Origin: CAZDKO01 sp964506075 [NCBI: uncultured bacterium]
Lineage (GTDB): Bacteria; CAZDME01; JAYEMH01
Reading direction: 5' to 3'
Assembly (NCBI GenBank): GCA_964506075.1
Contig: CAZDKO010000002.1
Location: 1 to 64,000, forward strand
DNA length: 64,000 nt
The notes under the pieces: generated by a model
The model's database searches: none
What the model was told of the DNA's origin: nothing
Seen by the model: only the letters and a program-made list of their open reading frames with translations
Shown here: positions 35,134 to 44,493 of the stretch, one piece after another
Numbering within the stretch: position 1 is the first letter of the stretch
Layout: every line of letters begins with the position of its first letter
Position numbers and translations under genes: made by a program

Positions 35134-36459
35134 ATGAATAAAAAAAGGATTTTTCTTTTCCTGTTTTTAAATATTTTAATTGTTGTTTCCGGAATGAGCG
35201 CCAGGTCTGAACTGAAAAAAGGGAAAGCAGTGGTTAAAAAAAACGTTTTGGGAAACGGCTTAGAGCTTTTAATTAAAAATAATCCTTCTAATGAAATAGT
35301 AGCGATAGAAATTTTCTCCAGCGGCGGTTCGGCTTCGGAAAGTCTGGAGGAAGCCGGGCTTTCCTATCTTACTACCCGTCTTTTATTCAAAGGGACAAAG
35401 AACAAAGATTTTATCCGGATTGCCCGCGGATTTGATTCTCTGGGGGCTGCTTTCGGGTTTTCCGTAGAAAGAGATTTTTCCGAAATCAATCTGGTCGTGC
35501 CCAGAAAATACTGGAAAGAGGCGTTTGGTCTGCTCTCGGAAGTTTTAACCTCCCCGAGTTTTCCCGAAGAAGAAATCGCCAAAGAAAAAGCTTTAATGCT
35601 TCAGGAAATAAAAAGTGTTGATGACGATCCTTTTGATTATACCTATCGTCTATTTAACGAAAATATGTACGGCTGTCATCCCTACGCCAAGCCGGCTTAC
35701 GGATTGCCCGAAACTATATCAAAATTTAACCGTAATGACATAGTTTCCCGTTATAATAAATATTTCTGCGGCCGTAATACCGTGCTGGCTTTGGTCGGCA
35801 ACGTCAATCCGAAAGAAGCGATGGAAATAATCAACAAAGGTTTAGGGAGTCTTCCTGCAGGCGAACGTTTACGGCTTCAATTTCAGGATTTCCAGATTCC
35901 GGCGGAGGGGAAAATTGTTAAAAAAACCGACTTGACGCAGACGATGGTATTACTGGGTTTTAAAGCGCCCTCCATTAATCATCCGGACTATGCGGGGTTA
36001 AAACTTGTCAACTCTTTAATGGGCGGCGGGATGAGCTCCAGGATTTTTGAAAACATCCGGGATAAAAAAGGAATCGGTTATGCCCTGGGTACTTTTTATC
36101 CCACCCGTCTGGATGAGAGCGTTTTTGTTTTTTTTGTCGGCGTTCAACCGGAGAGGACCGAAGAAGCCGTTACCTCTTTCTGGGGTGAGATTGAAAAAAT
36201 AAAAAAAGAAACCGTTTCTGAAGAAGAACTGACAAAAACTAGAAATTATTTAATCGGTAATTTTCTTCTTAATAAGCAGAGGAACAAAGACCAGGCCTAT
36301 TTTTTAAGCTGGTTTGAAACGCTGGGTTTAGGGATGGATTTTGATGCGGTCTATCTGGATGCCGTCGGAAAATTAAAGAGTAAGGAGATAAAAGAAATAG
36401 CCAACAAATATTTTCAACCGGAAAACAGTTATCTTTTTATATTACAACCGGAAAATTAA
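35134..36459 (+). CDS. M16 peptidase-like partner subunit (no zinc motif)
   Basis: 441 residues with a signal peptide (IFLFLFLNILIVVSGMSA). It aligns with M16 proteins (LGNGLELLIKNNPSNEIVAI, LVGNVNPKEAMEIINKGLG, VNSLMGGGMSSRIFENIRDKKGIGYALG), but where the catalytic one has HFLEH this reads SYLTTRLLF, so the zinc-binding histidines and the glutamate are missing. The glycine-rich loop LMGGGMSSRIFENIR, which helps hold substrate in partner subunits, is present. It lies 12 bases after the catalytic subunit. Confidence 0.9.
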   Translation: MNKKRIFLFLFLNILIVVSGMSARSELKKGKAVVKKNVLGNGLELLIKNNPSNEIVAIEIFSSGGSASESLEEAGLSYLTTRLLFKGTKNKDFIRIARGFDSLGAAFGFSVERDFSEINLVVPRKYWKEAFGLLSEVLTSPSFPEEEIAKEKALMLQEIKSVDDDPFDYTYRLFNENMYGCHPYAKPAYGLPETISKFNRNDIVSRYNKYFCGRNTVLALVGNVNPKEAMEIINKGLGSLPAGERLRLQFQDFQIPAEGKIVKKTDLTQTMVLLGFKAPSINHPDYAGLKLVNSLMGGGMSSRIFENIRDKKGIGYALGTFYPTRLDESVFVFFVGVQPERTEEAVTSFWGEIEKIKKETVSEEELTKTRNYLIGNFLLNKQRNKDQAYFLSWFETLGLGMDFDAVYLDAVGKLKSKEIKEIANKYFQPENSYLFILQPEN

Positions 36460-36464
36460 CGATT

Positions 36465-37268
36465 ATGAAGAGAAACCCTTGTGTAGCCGGACAGTTTTAT
36501 CCGGGAGAGCCCGGACGGCTCAGGAAAGAAATTGACGGTTTTTCAGTCTCCGGCGCCGAAAAAAAACCGGTTAAAGGAGTACTTTCTCCCCACGCCGGAT
36601 ACGTCTATTCGGGCAAAGTGGCGGCGGACGTATTTTCACGGATAGAAGCACCCGATACTTTTATTCTTCTCGGACCGAATCACACCGGATTAGGAGAAGA
36701 TTTTGCTTTGTGGGATAAAGGGACCTGGGGGACTCCGCTGGGTGAAGTGGAAGTTGATGAGAAACTGGCCGAAGAAATTTTAGCCGATTCTTCTTTAATT
36801 AAACCCGATTACCGGGCTCATCTGCACGAGCATTCAATAGAAGTTCAGCTTCCTTTTATACAGTATTTTGCCGGTTCGGCTAAGATTGTGCCTTTAGCTT
36901 TAATGCGCGGCACGTTTGGCGAGCTGGAAAAAATAAGCCGGACAATTACGGAAGCAATTCAAAAGACCGGGAAAAAAGTTGTCATCGCGGCCAGTTCTGA
37001 TATGAGCCACTATTTACCTCGTAAAGCCGCGGAGAAACTTGACAAAATAGCTCTGGAGCCGTTACTGAAACTTGAAGCCCGGCGGTTCTTTGATACGGTC
37101 GTTAAAAATAATATTTCTATGTGCGGCTTTCTTCCCGCTACGGTTATGATTCTGGTCTGTAAGGCCCTGGGTTCTAAAAAAGGGGAGATGGTAATGTACA
37201 CCACTTCGGGAGAAACCAGCGGTGATTATTTCCAGGTTGTCGGCTATGCGGGAGCTTTATTTGCATGA
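36465..37268 (+). CDS. amrB: AmmeMemoRadiSam system protein B (MEMO-like)
   Basis: 267 residues. RNPCVAGQFYPGEPGRLRKEI, LSPHAGYVYSGKVAADVF, ILLGPNHTGLG, EHSIEVQLPFIQYF, AASSDMSHYLPRKAAEKLD and MYTTSGETSGDYFQVVGYAG are the MEMO-family motifs, with the histidines and acidic residues of a metal site. It is normally found with an AMMECR1 protein and a radical SAM protein; neither is adjacent here. Cytoplasmic, function in bacteria uncertain. Confidence 0.9.
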   Translation: MKRNPCVAGQFYPGEPGRLRKEIDGFSVSGAEKKPVKGVLSPHAGYVYSGKVAADVFSRIEAPDTFILLGPNHTGLGEDFALWDKGTWGTPLGEVEVDEKLAEEILADSSLIKPDYRAHLHEHSIEVQLPFIQYFAGSAKIVPLALMRGTFGELEKISRTITEAIQKTGKKVVIAASSDMSHYLPRKAAEKLDKIALEPLLKLEARRFFDTVVKNNISMCGFLPATVMILVCKALGSKKGEMVMYTTSGETSGDYFQVVGYAGALFA

Positions 37269-38059
37269 TTCGTTACTTTCCGTTCGCTAAAAAAAATAAA
37301 GTCGCTCTGGTTCTCGGCGGTGGCGTCGCCCGCGGACTGGCCCATATCGGGGTGCTGAAGGTTCTAAACAGGGAAAAAATTATCGTTGATATGGTGGTGG
37401 GGACGAGCATCGGCGCTTTAATAGGGGCTGCTTATTGCGCCGGGCATAATCTGAGCTCTCTGGAGAAAAAGGCCCAGAAAATGTCGTGGAAAGATTTATT
37501 TGACTTCGGTATACCCCGGCTGGGTTTAATGGAAGGGAAAAAACTGGAGCGGTTAATAAGGGAGGAAATCTCCAACCTCCGTTTTGAAGATTTAAAAATT
37601 CCCCTGGCGGTAGTCACGACGGATATAAATAACGGGGTTGAAGTGATTCACACCAAAGGCTTACTCTGGCCGGTAATCAAAGCCAGTTGTTCTATTCCCG
37701 GCCTTTTTAATCCGGTTAGAGTGGATAAGAAGCTTTTAGTGGACGGCGGGGTTTTACATAACGTTCCGGCTAAAATTGCCCGTGATTTGGGAGCGGATAA
37801 ACTGATTGCGGTTGATGTCGGTTATTATATCAAAAAAGGAGAAATGAAAAATATCTGGAGTGTTTTCCTGCAGGCCTGGCATTTGCGGGGAAAAGAACTG
37901 GGGCGTTATCAGAATTTACATGCGGAAATTCTGATAAAGGTGAATTTACCGGGTGTCTCTCCGGTTGATTTTCAGCATAGTAAAGAATGCATCCGGCAGG
38001 GTGAACTGGCGACCGAGAAAAAAATACCGCAGATTAAAAAACTATTGAGAATAAAATGA
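37265..38059 (+). CDS. Patatin-like phospholipase
   Basis: 264 residues. GGGVARGLAHIGVLKVL is the oxyanion region, GTSIGALIGAAYCAG holds the nucleophile serine (GXSXG) and DGGVLHNVPAKIARDLGAD holds the aspartate of the dyad. The family hydrolyses acyl chains from phospholipids. It overlaps amrB by 4 bases (ATGA) and the next gene by 4, so the three are coupled. Confidence 0.92.
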   Translation: MIRYFPFAKKNKVALVLGGGVARGLAHIGVLKVLNREKIIVDMVVGTSIGALIGAAYCAGHNLSSLEKKAQKMSWKDLFDFGIPRLGLMEGKKLERLIREEISNLRFEDLKIPLAVVTTDINNGVEVIHTKGLLWPVIKASCSIPGLFNPVRVDKKLLVDGGVLHNVPAKIARDLGADKLIAVDVGYYIKKGEMKNIWSVFLQAWHLRGKELGRYQNLHAEILIKVNLPGVSPVDFQHSKECIRQGELATEKKIPQIKKLLRIK

Positions 38060-39057
38060 TAAAAATTTCAAAAAAAGCCGTCATAATTTTTAAAGTTATC
38101 CTGACCGTGGCCTTAATTGCTTTTCTGTTAAAAAGAGTAGATATGGGTGAAGTGTTGAGTTTGATTAAGCAGGTCAAGGTGGAATATCTTTTTTTAAGCG
38201 GGATATTGTATATTTTTTTCATGCTCGTAGCGGCTTACCGCTGGCAGTGCCTTTTGAATATCCAGAAGATTAAAATCGGCTTAGGGAAAGTTATCCGGTT
38301 AACTTTTATGGGCTATTTTTTCAATAATTTTTTGCCGACCACAGTCGGGGGGGACGTGGTCAAAGGGTATCTGGTCTCCCGGGATACGAAAAAAGTCGCC
38401 GAATCATACGTATCCATTCTGATGGACCGGGTCACGGGCCTGGGCGGCCTGGTTTTACTGGCGGTATTGGTAATTTTATTTATTCCCACGGTCAGTATCA
38501 ACCGGAATATAATTTATCTGGTCTGGGGATGCTTTGTCTGTTTTGTGGTCTTACTTATTATTTCAACGGTGGGCGGTAAGTTTTTCGGGAAAAAACTCGG
38601 CTGGTTGAAACGCCTTGCCCGGAAACTTAAAATTGAAGATAAAATAACAAAGGTGTATAATATTTTTTATACGCATAAAGAGTATAAAGGGGTGCTTGTA
38701 AAGACAATCTTTTTATCGCTGATAATCCAGGTAACTTTTATTTTCATTAACTATTTGCTGGTGAGAGGATTGCCGCTTAACCGGGATATTCCGATCGGTT
38801 ACTTTTTTATCTATACCCCCACCATCGCTTTAATAAGCAGTTTGCCGGTTACTATTAACGGAATAGGAGTGAGAGAAAATCTTTACGTGGAATTTTTCGG
38901 CGGTATTTTAGGTAAGGATGCTGCCGGTTCTCTTTCCATTCTCCTGCTTCTTTTCTTATGGGCGGCCGGTTTAATCGGCGGGGTTTACTATCTTTTTTCT
39001 AATTTCCGGTCAACCCCGATTAAAACTTTAGTGGAAAAAGAGGAGCTGAATCTATGA
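38056..39057 (+). CDS. Flippase-like/LPG-synthase transmembrane-domain protein
   Basis: 333 residues with about eight hydrophobic helices. FNNFLPTTVGGDVVKGYLVSRD and the C-terminal LPVTINGIGVRENLYVEFF are the UPF0104/AglD-type motifs of the lysylphosphatidylglycerol synthase membrane domain. Without the soluble transferase domain, members are thought to move lipid-linked substrates. It overlaps the patatin gene and, by 4 bases, the next gene. Confidence 0.88.
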   Translation: MIKISKKAVIIFKVILTVALIAFLLKRVDMGEVLSLIKQVKVEYLFLSGILYIFFMLVAAYRWQCLLNIQKIKIGLGKVIRLTFMGYFFNNFLPTTVGGDVVKGYLVSRDTKKVAESYVSILMDRVTGLGGLVLLAVLVILFIPTVSINRNIIYLVWGCFVCFVVLLIISTVGGKFFGKKLGWLKRLARKLKIEDKITKVYNIFYTHKEYKGVLVKTIFLSLIIQVTFIFINYLLVRGLPLNRDIPIGYFFIYTPTIALISSLPVTINGIGVRENLYVEFFGGILGKDAAGSLSILLLLFLWAAGLIGGVYYLFSNFRSTPIKTLVEKEELNL

Positions 39058-39209
39058 TACAGAAAGAACTTTTAAATATCCTGGCGTGTCCTTCCTGTAA
39101 GGGCGCGGTAAAAGAGGAAGATAATAAAATAGTCTGCCAGAAATGCGGGTTAAAATATCCGGTCAGAGACGGCATTCCGGTAATGCTGATTGATGAAGCG
39201 GAGAAGTAA
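39054..39209 (+). CDS. Trm112-like zinc-ribbon protein
   Basis: A 51-residue gene, shorter than most automatic cutoffs. MIQKELLNILACPSCKGAV, IVCQKCGLKYPVRDGIPVML gives two CXXC pairs and the PVRDGIPVML tail of the bacterial Trm112 family. ATG 39054 overlaps the preceding stop (ATGA), indicating coupling. Such proteins often assist methyltransferases or glycosyltransferase clusters. Confidence 0.88.
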   Translation: MIQKELLNILACPSCKGAVKEEDNKIVCQKCGLKYPVRDGIPVMLIDEAEK

Positions 39210-39545
39210 GCGGCTGATAGCGGATGGCAGATGGCTTATAGCAGATGGCACAAGGCTAATAAATTTAAAATATAAATGACGAATGACTAAATTCCCTGCC
39301 TGCCCTGTCCGCCCTGTCTGCCGGCAGGCAGGCGACAGGCGGGCGACAGACAGGCAGGAGACAAGGATAAATGTTTAAATGCTCAAATGAGCAAAATAGA
39401 ATTTTTTCTGTTCTCTGTACTCTGGTTTCTGTTTTCTTATTAGTCATTTGATTATTCATTCGTCATTAGGCATTTGAGAATTAGACATTTAATTAAACTA
39501 GTCAACTGGCTAACCGGTCAACCGGATAACCGGCTAACCGACAAA
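39210..39545. repeat. Intergenic word-repeat region
   Basis: No gene. Three kinds of words lie in sequence: GCAGATGGC/TTATAGC words (39210-39255, as at 48442-48610); a GC-rich near-palindrome (39295-39359) whose 39295-39323 part is the exact inverse of 7268-7296; and, at 39498-39545, AACTGGCTAACCGG-type words repeated with small changes. Confidence 0.75.
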
Positions 39546-39556
39546 CGGAGGCATCA

Positions 39557-40030
39557 ATGGCTAACATTCTGCTGATTCACGGGCCTAATTTAAATCTTCT
39601 CGGTTCCAGAGAACCAGATATATACGGCAAAGTTAACCTGGATGATATTAATAAAAATCTTACTTTAATGGCCCGGAAAGAAAAGGATGAAATTAAAATC
39701 ATCCAGTCCAATCACGAAGGGGAAATCGTGGAAGAAATCGGCAAAAACAAAAGCTGGGCCGATGTATTAATCATTAATCCGGCGGCTTATACTCATACCA
39801 GCGTCGCCATCAGGGACGCTATTTTAGCCACCCGGATACCGGCCATTGAAGTTCACCTGAGCAATATTTACGCCCGGGAAGAGTTCCGTCATCAGTCTTT
39901 AATTGCACCGGTATGTGTCGGACAGATAAGCGGCTTTGGCGAGGCGAGTTATTATCTGGCTATGGAAGCGGCCCGTAAGATAATCAGGAAAAGTGAAAAT
40001 CAAAAACCAAAAACAAAAAAATCTCTTTGA
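39557..40030 (+). CDS. aroQ: Type II 3-dehydroquinate dehydratase
   Basis: 157 residues. ILLIHGPNLNLLGSREPDIYG, QSNHEGEIVEEI, LIINPAAYTHTSVAIRDAI and EVHLSNIYAREEFRHQSLIAP carry the catalytic tyrosine, histidine and arginine of type II dehydroquinases. It makes dehydroshikimate in the shikimate route. The C-terminal SENQKPKTKKSL runs over an A-rich repeat-like stretch where the next gene begins, so the tail may be a recent extension. GGAGG lies upstream of the ATG. Confidence 0.95.
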   Translation: MANILLIHGPNLNLLGSREPDIYGKVNLDDINKNLTLMARKEKDEIKIIQSNHEGEIVEEIGKNKSWADVLIINPAAYTHTSVAIRDAILATRIPAIEVHLSNIYAREEFRHQSLIAPVCVGQISGFGEASYYLAMEAARKIIRKSENQKPKTKKSL

Positions 40031-41066
40031 GAAAATAAAAAAAGCCGATTTAGACGCTTTTTTCACCGCTGATAGCCAGAATATAAAATACCTGACCGAT
40101 TTTGCCAGTCAGGACGGAGTGTTGCTGGTTACCAAAGAGGAAATGTATTTTTTTACCAGCTCCTGCGAGCTGGAAGAGGCAAAAGCGCACCTTGCTTCGG
40201 GGAAAGTTCTTCAGCGCCGCCGGGGTGAATGGCTTTTTTTAAAAGAGTTCATGGCGAAGAAAAGAATCAGGCGTCTGGGTTTTGAAGAGCATCATCTATC
40301 CCTGGCCGGTTTTAAAACGCTTAAGAAAAATATTACTAAATGCCGCTTGAAAGGGACCGACGGTTTTATTGAAGAATTACGGGTCGTTAAATCCGCGGAT
40401 GAGGTGGCCCGGATAAAAGAAGCCATTACCATTACCGAAAATATTATTTTAAAAATTAAGCGTTATTTCAAAACCGGTTGCTCGGAAAAAGATATTTTAA
40501 AAAGACTTCTGGAATTTATCGCCCGCTCGGGCGTTAAACCGGCTTTTAATCCCATTGTGGCTTTTAATTCACATACGGCAATTCCGCACGCCGAAGCCGG
40601 GGAGAGACGTCTTAAGCGGGGAGACCTGGTTCTTATTGATATCGGGGTGGATTTTAAAGGCTATAAATCCGATTTAACCCGGACTTTTGTCTTCGGGAAA
40701 TTAAATCCGCGGCAGGAAAAAATTTATAACCTGGTTTTAAGGGCCCAGAATCATATGTCTCAATGGATTAAACCGGGAATGTCAATTATGACGGTCGAAA
40801 AAGAAGCCCATGATTATTTTAAAGCATCCGGTCTGGCTGACTATTTTTCCCATTCGGTCGGACACGGCATAGGATTAGAAGTGCATGAACGGCCCTTCTT
40901 TTCCCTTAAAAATAAGGGTAAATTAATACCCGGGATGGTTTTTGTTCTTGAACCGGCGCTCTATTTACCGGGGTGGGGGGGGATAAGAATTGAAGATGAT
41001 TTTCAGCTTACGGAAAAAGGATGTCGGAAATTAAGTTCAATATCGGTTAAACCTTTAATCAATTAG
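39993..41066 (+). CDS. Xaa-Pro aminopeptidase (M24 family)
   Basis: 357 residues from GTG 39993, overlapping aroQ by 38 bases; a later start is possible, since the overlap is A-rich. The creatinase-type N-terminal domain (ADLDAFFTADSQNIKYLTDF) is followed by the pita-bread domain with metal ligands in VLIDIGVDFKGYKSDLTRTF, SHSVGHGIGLEVHE, FVLEPALYLPG and GIRIEDDFQLT. It removes N-terminal residues before proline. Placement before efp matches many bacteria, where this gene and efp are adjacent. Confidence 0.93.
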   Translation: MKIKNQKQKNLFEKIKKADLDAFFTADSQNIKYLTDFASQDGVLLVTKEEMYFFTSSCELEEAKAHLASGKVLQRRRGEWLFLKEFMAKKRIRRLGFEEHHLSLAGFKTLKKNITKCRLKGTDGFIEELRVVKSADEVARIKEAITITENIILKIKRYFKTGCSEKDILKRLLEFIARSGVKPAFNPIVAFNSHTAIPHAEAGERRLKRGDLVLIDIGVDFKGYKSDLTRTFVFGKLNPRQEKIYNLVLRAQNHMSQWIKPGMSIMTVEKEAHDYFKASGLADYFSHSVGHGIGLEVHERPFFSLKNKGKLIPGMVFVLEPALYLPGWGGIRIEDDFQLTEKGCRKLSSISVKPLIN

Positions 41067-41084
41067 AATGGCGAGCGTATAGAT

Positions 41085-41642
41085 ATGATTACTCCAAATA
41101 GTTTTAAACGCGGGATGGTGATAGAATTAAATAATGAACTTTTTGAAATCCAGGATTTTTCCTGGGTGAAACCGGGTAAAGGCGGCGCTTTTGCGCGGAC
41201 CAAAATTAAAAATCTCAATACCGGGGCGATTACTGAAAAGATGTTTCGGACCGAAGAGAAAGTAGCCAAGGCCGACTTGAGCACTCTTTCACTGGAGTAT
41301 CTTTATAAAGTGGATGATTTATACCACTTTATGCATTTTGAAACCAATGATGAGTACGTTTTAACTGAAGAACAGCTGGGAGAAAAAGTTAATTTTATGC
41401 TTGAAAATCAGGAGGTGACCGGAAAGATTTATCAGGGCAGAATAATAGACGTGGAACTTCCGGCCTCGGTCATTTTAACCGTCAGCCATACTGAACCGGG
41501 AGTAAAAGGCAATACGGTCAGCGGCGCCACCAAGGAAGCTATTCTTGAAACCGGACATAAAGTCCAGGTGCCCCTGTTTGTAAAAAATAACGATAAGATT
41601 AAAGTGGATACCCGCACAGGGGAATACTTAAGCCGGGCGTAA
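41085..41642 (+). CDS. efp: Translation elongation factor P
   Basis: 185 residues with three beta-barrel domains: ITPNSFKRGMVIELNNELFEI, the tip loop KPGKGGAFARTKIKNL with the conserved lysine after PG, and TGEYLSRA at the end. EF-P relieves ribosome stalling at polyproline. The tip is KPGKGGAF, so modification by lysylation or another route is possible; no modifying enzyme is nearby. Confidence 0.96.
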   Translation: MITPNSFKRGMVIELNNELFEIQDFSWVKPGKGGAFARTKIKNLNTGAITEKMFRTEEKVAKADLSTLSLEYLYKVDDLYHFMHFETNDEYVLTEEQLGEKVNFMLENQEVTGKIYQGRIIDVELPASVILTVSHTEPGVKGNTVSGATKEAILETGHKVQVPLFVKNNDKIKVDTRTGEYLSRA

Positions 41643-41689
41643 GAAATTTTATTTTTCTGCGTTTTAAAAAGTTACAGGAGGGAGGATAA

Positions 41690-42160
41690 ATGGACCCTAA
41701 AACCAAAAAAGACATTGAAGATATTATAGAGCTTTTTGAGAGGACCGACCTTAATGAGATTGAAGTGGAAAAAGAAGGGTTGAAAATTCGTTTACGAAAA
41801 GACCCTCCGTCGGTTATAACCGCCTCTCCCGGTTATACTAAAATTACCGAAGAAAAAACGGCCGTCAAAGAAGAGAGTAAAGAAAAGAAAAAAGAAGAGG
41901 AAAGAAAAACGGAAGAAAATTTGGTTCCGATTAAAACCCCGATGGTAGGCAGTTTCTACCGCTCTCCGGCGCCGGATTCCGAGCCTTTTGTGGAAGTCGG
42001 CGATACGGTTGAACCGGAACAGATAGTTTGTATTATTGAAGCGATGAAACTGATGAATGAAATTAAATCCGAGATAAAGGGAAGAATCGTAAAAATTTTA
42101 GTAGAAGACGGCCACCCGGTAGAATACGGACAGGTCTTGTTTCTGGTCCAGCCGGAATAA
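41690..42160 (+). CDS. accB: Acetyl-CoA carboxylase biotin carboxyl carrier protein
   Basis: 156 residues. An N-terminal segment ([22 protein letters not shown]) and a charged linker (about residues 50-80) precede the biotinyl domain with [20 protein letters not shown] and the biotin-acceptor lysine in [10 protein letters not shown]. It is the carrier of fatty-acid synthesis, complete and normal. AGGAGGGAGG before the ATG is a very strong ribosome site. accC follows 15 bases on. Confidence 0.96.
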   Translation: MDPKTKKDIEDIIELFERTDLNEIEVEKEGLKIRLRKDPPSVITASPGYTKITEEKTAVKEESKEKKKEEERKTEENLVPIKTPMVGSFYRSPAPDSEPFVEVGDTVEPEQIVCIIEAMKLMNEIKSEIKGRIVKILVEDGHPVEYGQVLFLVQPE

Positions 42161-42175
42161 ATAAAGGGATAAAAA

Positions 42176-43540
42176 ATGTTTAATAAAATTTTAATCGCTA
42201 ACCGGGGCGAGATAGCTTTAAGGATTATCCGGGCCTGTAAGGAATTGGGGATAAGCACCGTGGCGGTTTATTCCGAAGCGGACGTTAATTCTCTCCACGT
42301 GCGCTATGCGGACGAAAGCATCTGCATCGGGCCTCCCCCCAGCAGCAGCAGTTATCTTTCTATCCCTAATATTATCAGTGCGGCGGAAGTAATGGATGTG
42401 GAGGCCATTCATCCCGGTTACGGCTTTCTGGCCGAAAACGCCCATTTTGCCGAAATCTGCGAATCCTGCGGGATAAAATTTATCGGCCCGACGGCGGAGA
42501 ATATCCGGATGATGGGAAATAAAATAGAAGCCAGGCAAATAATGAAGAAAGCCGGTATCCCGGTCATTCCCGGCAGCGACGGCATAGTTAGGACCAAAGA
42601 GGAAGCTTTGATTATCGCCAGGAAAATCGGGTATCCGATAATGATTAAAGCGGCGGCCGGCGGGGGAGGCCGGGGAATGCGAATTGCCCATAACGACGTC
42701 AGTTTAGCCAATGCTTTTATGACCGCCCAGGCCGAAGCGGATGCGGCTTTTAATAATACCGACCTTTATATTGAAAAGTGCATTCAGGAAGCCCGCCACA
42801 TTGAATTTCAGATTTTAGCCGATAATTTCGGCAACATCGTTCATCTGGGAGAAAGAGAGTGCACCATTCAGAGACGTTATCAAAAACTGGTGGAGGAAGC
42901 TCCTTCGGTGGCTCTGGATAAGAAACTGAGAAGAAAGATGGGGGAGACGGCTTTACGCGCCGCTAAAGCCATAAAATATTCCACGGCCGGGACGATTGAA
43001 TTTTTACTGGACGGGGAGGAGCATTTTTATTTTATGGAAATGAATACCCGTATCCAGGTGGAACATCCGGTGACGGAAATGGTGACCGGTCTGGATTTAT
43101 TAAAAGAACAAATTCAGATTGCGCACGGAGAAAAATTAAAATACCATCAGGACCAGATAAGACTGAACGGCTGGGCCATTGAATGCCGCATTAACGCCGA
43201 GGACCCGGAGAATGATTTTATTCCTTCCCCCGGAGAGATTACTTCTTATTATTTCCCGGGGGGGCTCGGTATCCGGATAGACAGCCACATTTATACGGGT
43301 TACCGGATTCCGCCTTTTTACGATTCTCTGATTGCCAAACTTATTGCTTATGGTTCCACCCGGGAGGAAGCCATTATGCGGATGCAGAGGGCTTTATCGG
43401 AAATTGAAGTTAACGGGGTGAAAACGACGATTCCCTGTCACCAGTCAATTTTAAACAATCCGCTTTTTATCCGCGGAAAAATTTCCGCCGGTTTTATTGA
43501 TAGAGCCTGGACAGCCAGAGTGAAAACAGAGGAGGTTTAA
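42176..43540 (+). CDS. accC: Acetyl-CoA carboxylase biotin carboxylase
   Basis: 454 residues. [55 protein letters not shown], the glycine-rich ATP loop [49 protein letters not shown] and [16 protein letters not shown] are all present. It carboxylates the biotin on AccB. Confidence 0.97.
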   Translation: MFNKILIANRGEIALRIIRACKELGISTVAVYSEADVNSLHVRYADESICIGPPPSSSSYLSIPNIISAAEVMDVEAIHPGYGFLAENAHFAEICESCGIKFIGPTAENIRMMGNKIEARQIMKKAGIPVIPGSDGIVRTKEEALIIARKIGYPIMIKAAAGGGGRGMRIAHNDVSLANAFMTAQAEADAAFNNTDLYIEKCIQEARHIEFQILADNFGNIVHLGERECTIQRRYQKLVEEAPSVALDKKLRRKMGETALRAAKAIKYSTAGTIEFLLDGEEHFYFMEMNTRIQVEHPVTEMVTGLDLLKEQIQIAHGEKLKYHQDQIRLNGWAIECRINAEDPENDFIPSPGEITSYYFPGGLGIRIDSHIYTGYRIPPFYDSLIAKLIAYGSTREEAIMRMQRALSEIEVNGVKTTIPCHQSILNNPLFIRGKISAGFIDRAWTARVKTEEV

Positions 43541-43543
43541 AAG

Positions 43544-43903
43544 ATGCAGGGTTCTTCAGAACTCGGGAAGGTAAAAATACGGAACGAAGTAGTCGGGGTT
43601 ATGGCCGGGGTGGCCGCTATGGAAATTAAAGGGGTGGCCGGAATGAGCCGTGATTTTGTTAGCGGTCTGGCAGAATTGCTGGGTAAAAAAGACCTGGATA
43701 AAGGCATCAGGGTGCAGATAAGAGGCAATGAAGCGCGCCTGACGCTAAACATCATTATCCAGTACGGTTCAAGGATTCCTGAGGTGTCATATCAGGTTCA
43801 GGAGAACGTTAAAAAGACCGTGGAGAGGATGACCGGTTTAAATGTAACGGAGGTGTCCGTGAACATTCAGGGAATTAATATGGGAAAGAAAACCGGGGAT
43901 TAA
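43544..43903 (+). CDS. Asp23/Gls24 family envelope stress protein
   Basis: 119 residues. LGKVKIRNEVVGVMAGVAAMEIKGVAGM and VQIRGNEARLTLNIIIQYG are the Asp23 pattern, with QVQENVKKTVERMTGL and VSVNIQGI at the end. In Firmicutes such proteins lie under the membrane, tied there by AmaP, whose homologue is the next gene. It starts 3 bases after accC. Confidence 0.92.
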   Translation: MQGSSELGKVKIRNEVVGVMAGVAAMEIKGVAGMSRDFVSGLAELLGKKDLDKGIRVQIRGNEARLTLNIIIQYGSRIPEVSYQVQENVKKTVERMTGLNVTEVSVNIQGINMGKKTGD

Positions 43904-43917
43904 GAAAGGAGCGGATA

Positions 43918-44487
43918 ATGAAAAATTTATACCAGTCATTTAAGGTGTTAATTCAGGTGATATTTCTTATCGCTTTCGGGTTCTATGCCCTGGCTTTTTC
44001 TTTGAACATTGACAGCGTCTTAAAGCCGATTGATTTTTTATACGGTACCCCTCGCGGGCGGTTGATTGTTATGGTTGTCGGCGCGCTTTCTATCCTGGCG
44101 AGCATCATAATGATTCTGGCCCAGTCAAAGGCTTCTTCGGAAAACAGGGCCATTTCTTTTGAGAATCCTTCAGGCAACGTTAAAATCAGTCTTACCGCCA
44201 TTGAGGATTTTATCCGTAAGGTTGCTCTCCAGATTCCGGGTATCCACGATTTAAAGCCGATGGGTGTGGTCCGGAAAAATAAGATTATAGTCAATACCAA
44301 AGTGACCGTCTGGGGGAGCGAAAATCTTTTGAATATAAGCAGTAAAGCCCAGGAGGCGATAAAGTCATACCTGCAGGAAATACTGGGCGGAGACGAAAAG
44401 ATTGAAATAAATATGCACGTGGTTAAAGTGCTTCAGGATGCCAGTAAATTAAAAGCGGCCGAGCCCGCAGAAACCCCAACGGAGTAA
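43918..44487 (+). CDS. AmaP-like alkaline-shock membrane anchor protein
   Basis: 189 residues with two hydrophobic helices, VLIQVIFLIAFGFYALAFSL and LIVMVVGALSILASIIMILA, followed by a soluble Asp23-like domain (NVKISLTAIEDFIRKVA, IVNTKVTVWG, EAIKSYLQEILG, INMHVVKV). This is the AmaP layout. It likely anchors the Asp23 protein encoded 14 bases upstream. Confidence 0.85.
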   Translation: MKNLYQSFKVLIQVIFLIAFGFYALAFSLNIDSVLKPIDFLYGTPRGRLIVMVVGALSILASIIMILAQSKASSENRAISFENPSGNVKISLTAIEDFIRKVALQIPGIHDLKPMGVVRKNKIIVNTKVTVWGSENLLNISSKAQEAIKSYLQEILGGDEKIEINMHVVKVLQDASKLKAAEPAETPTE

Positions 44488-44493
44488 AACACT

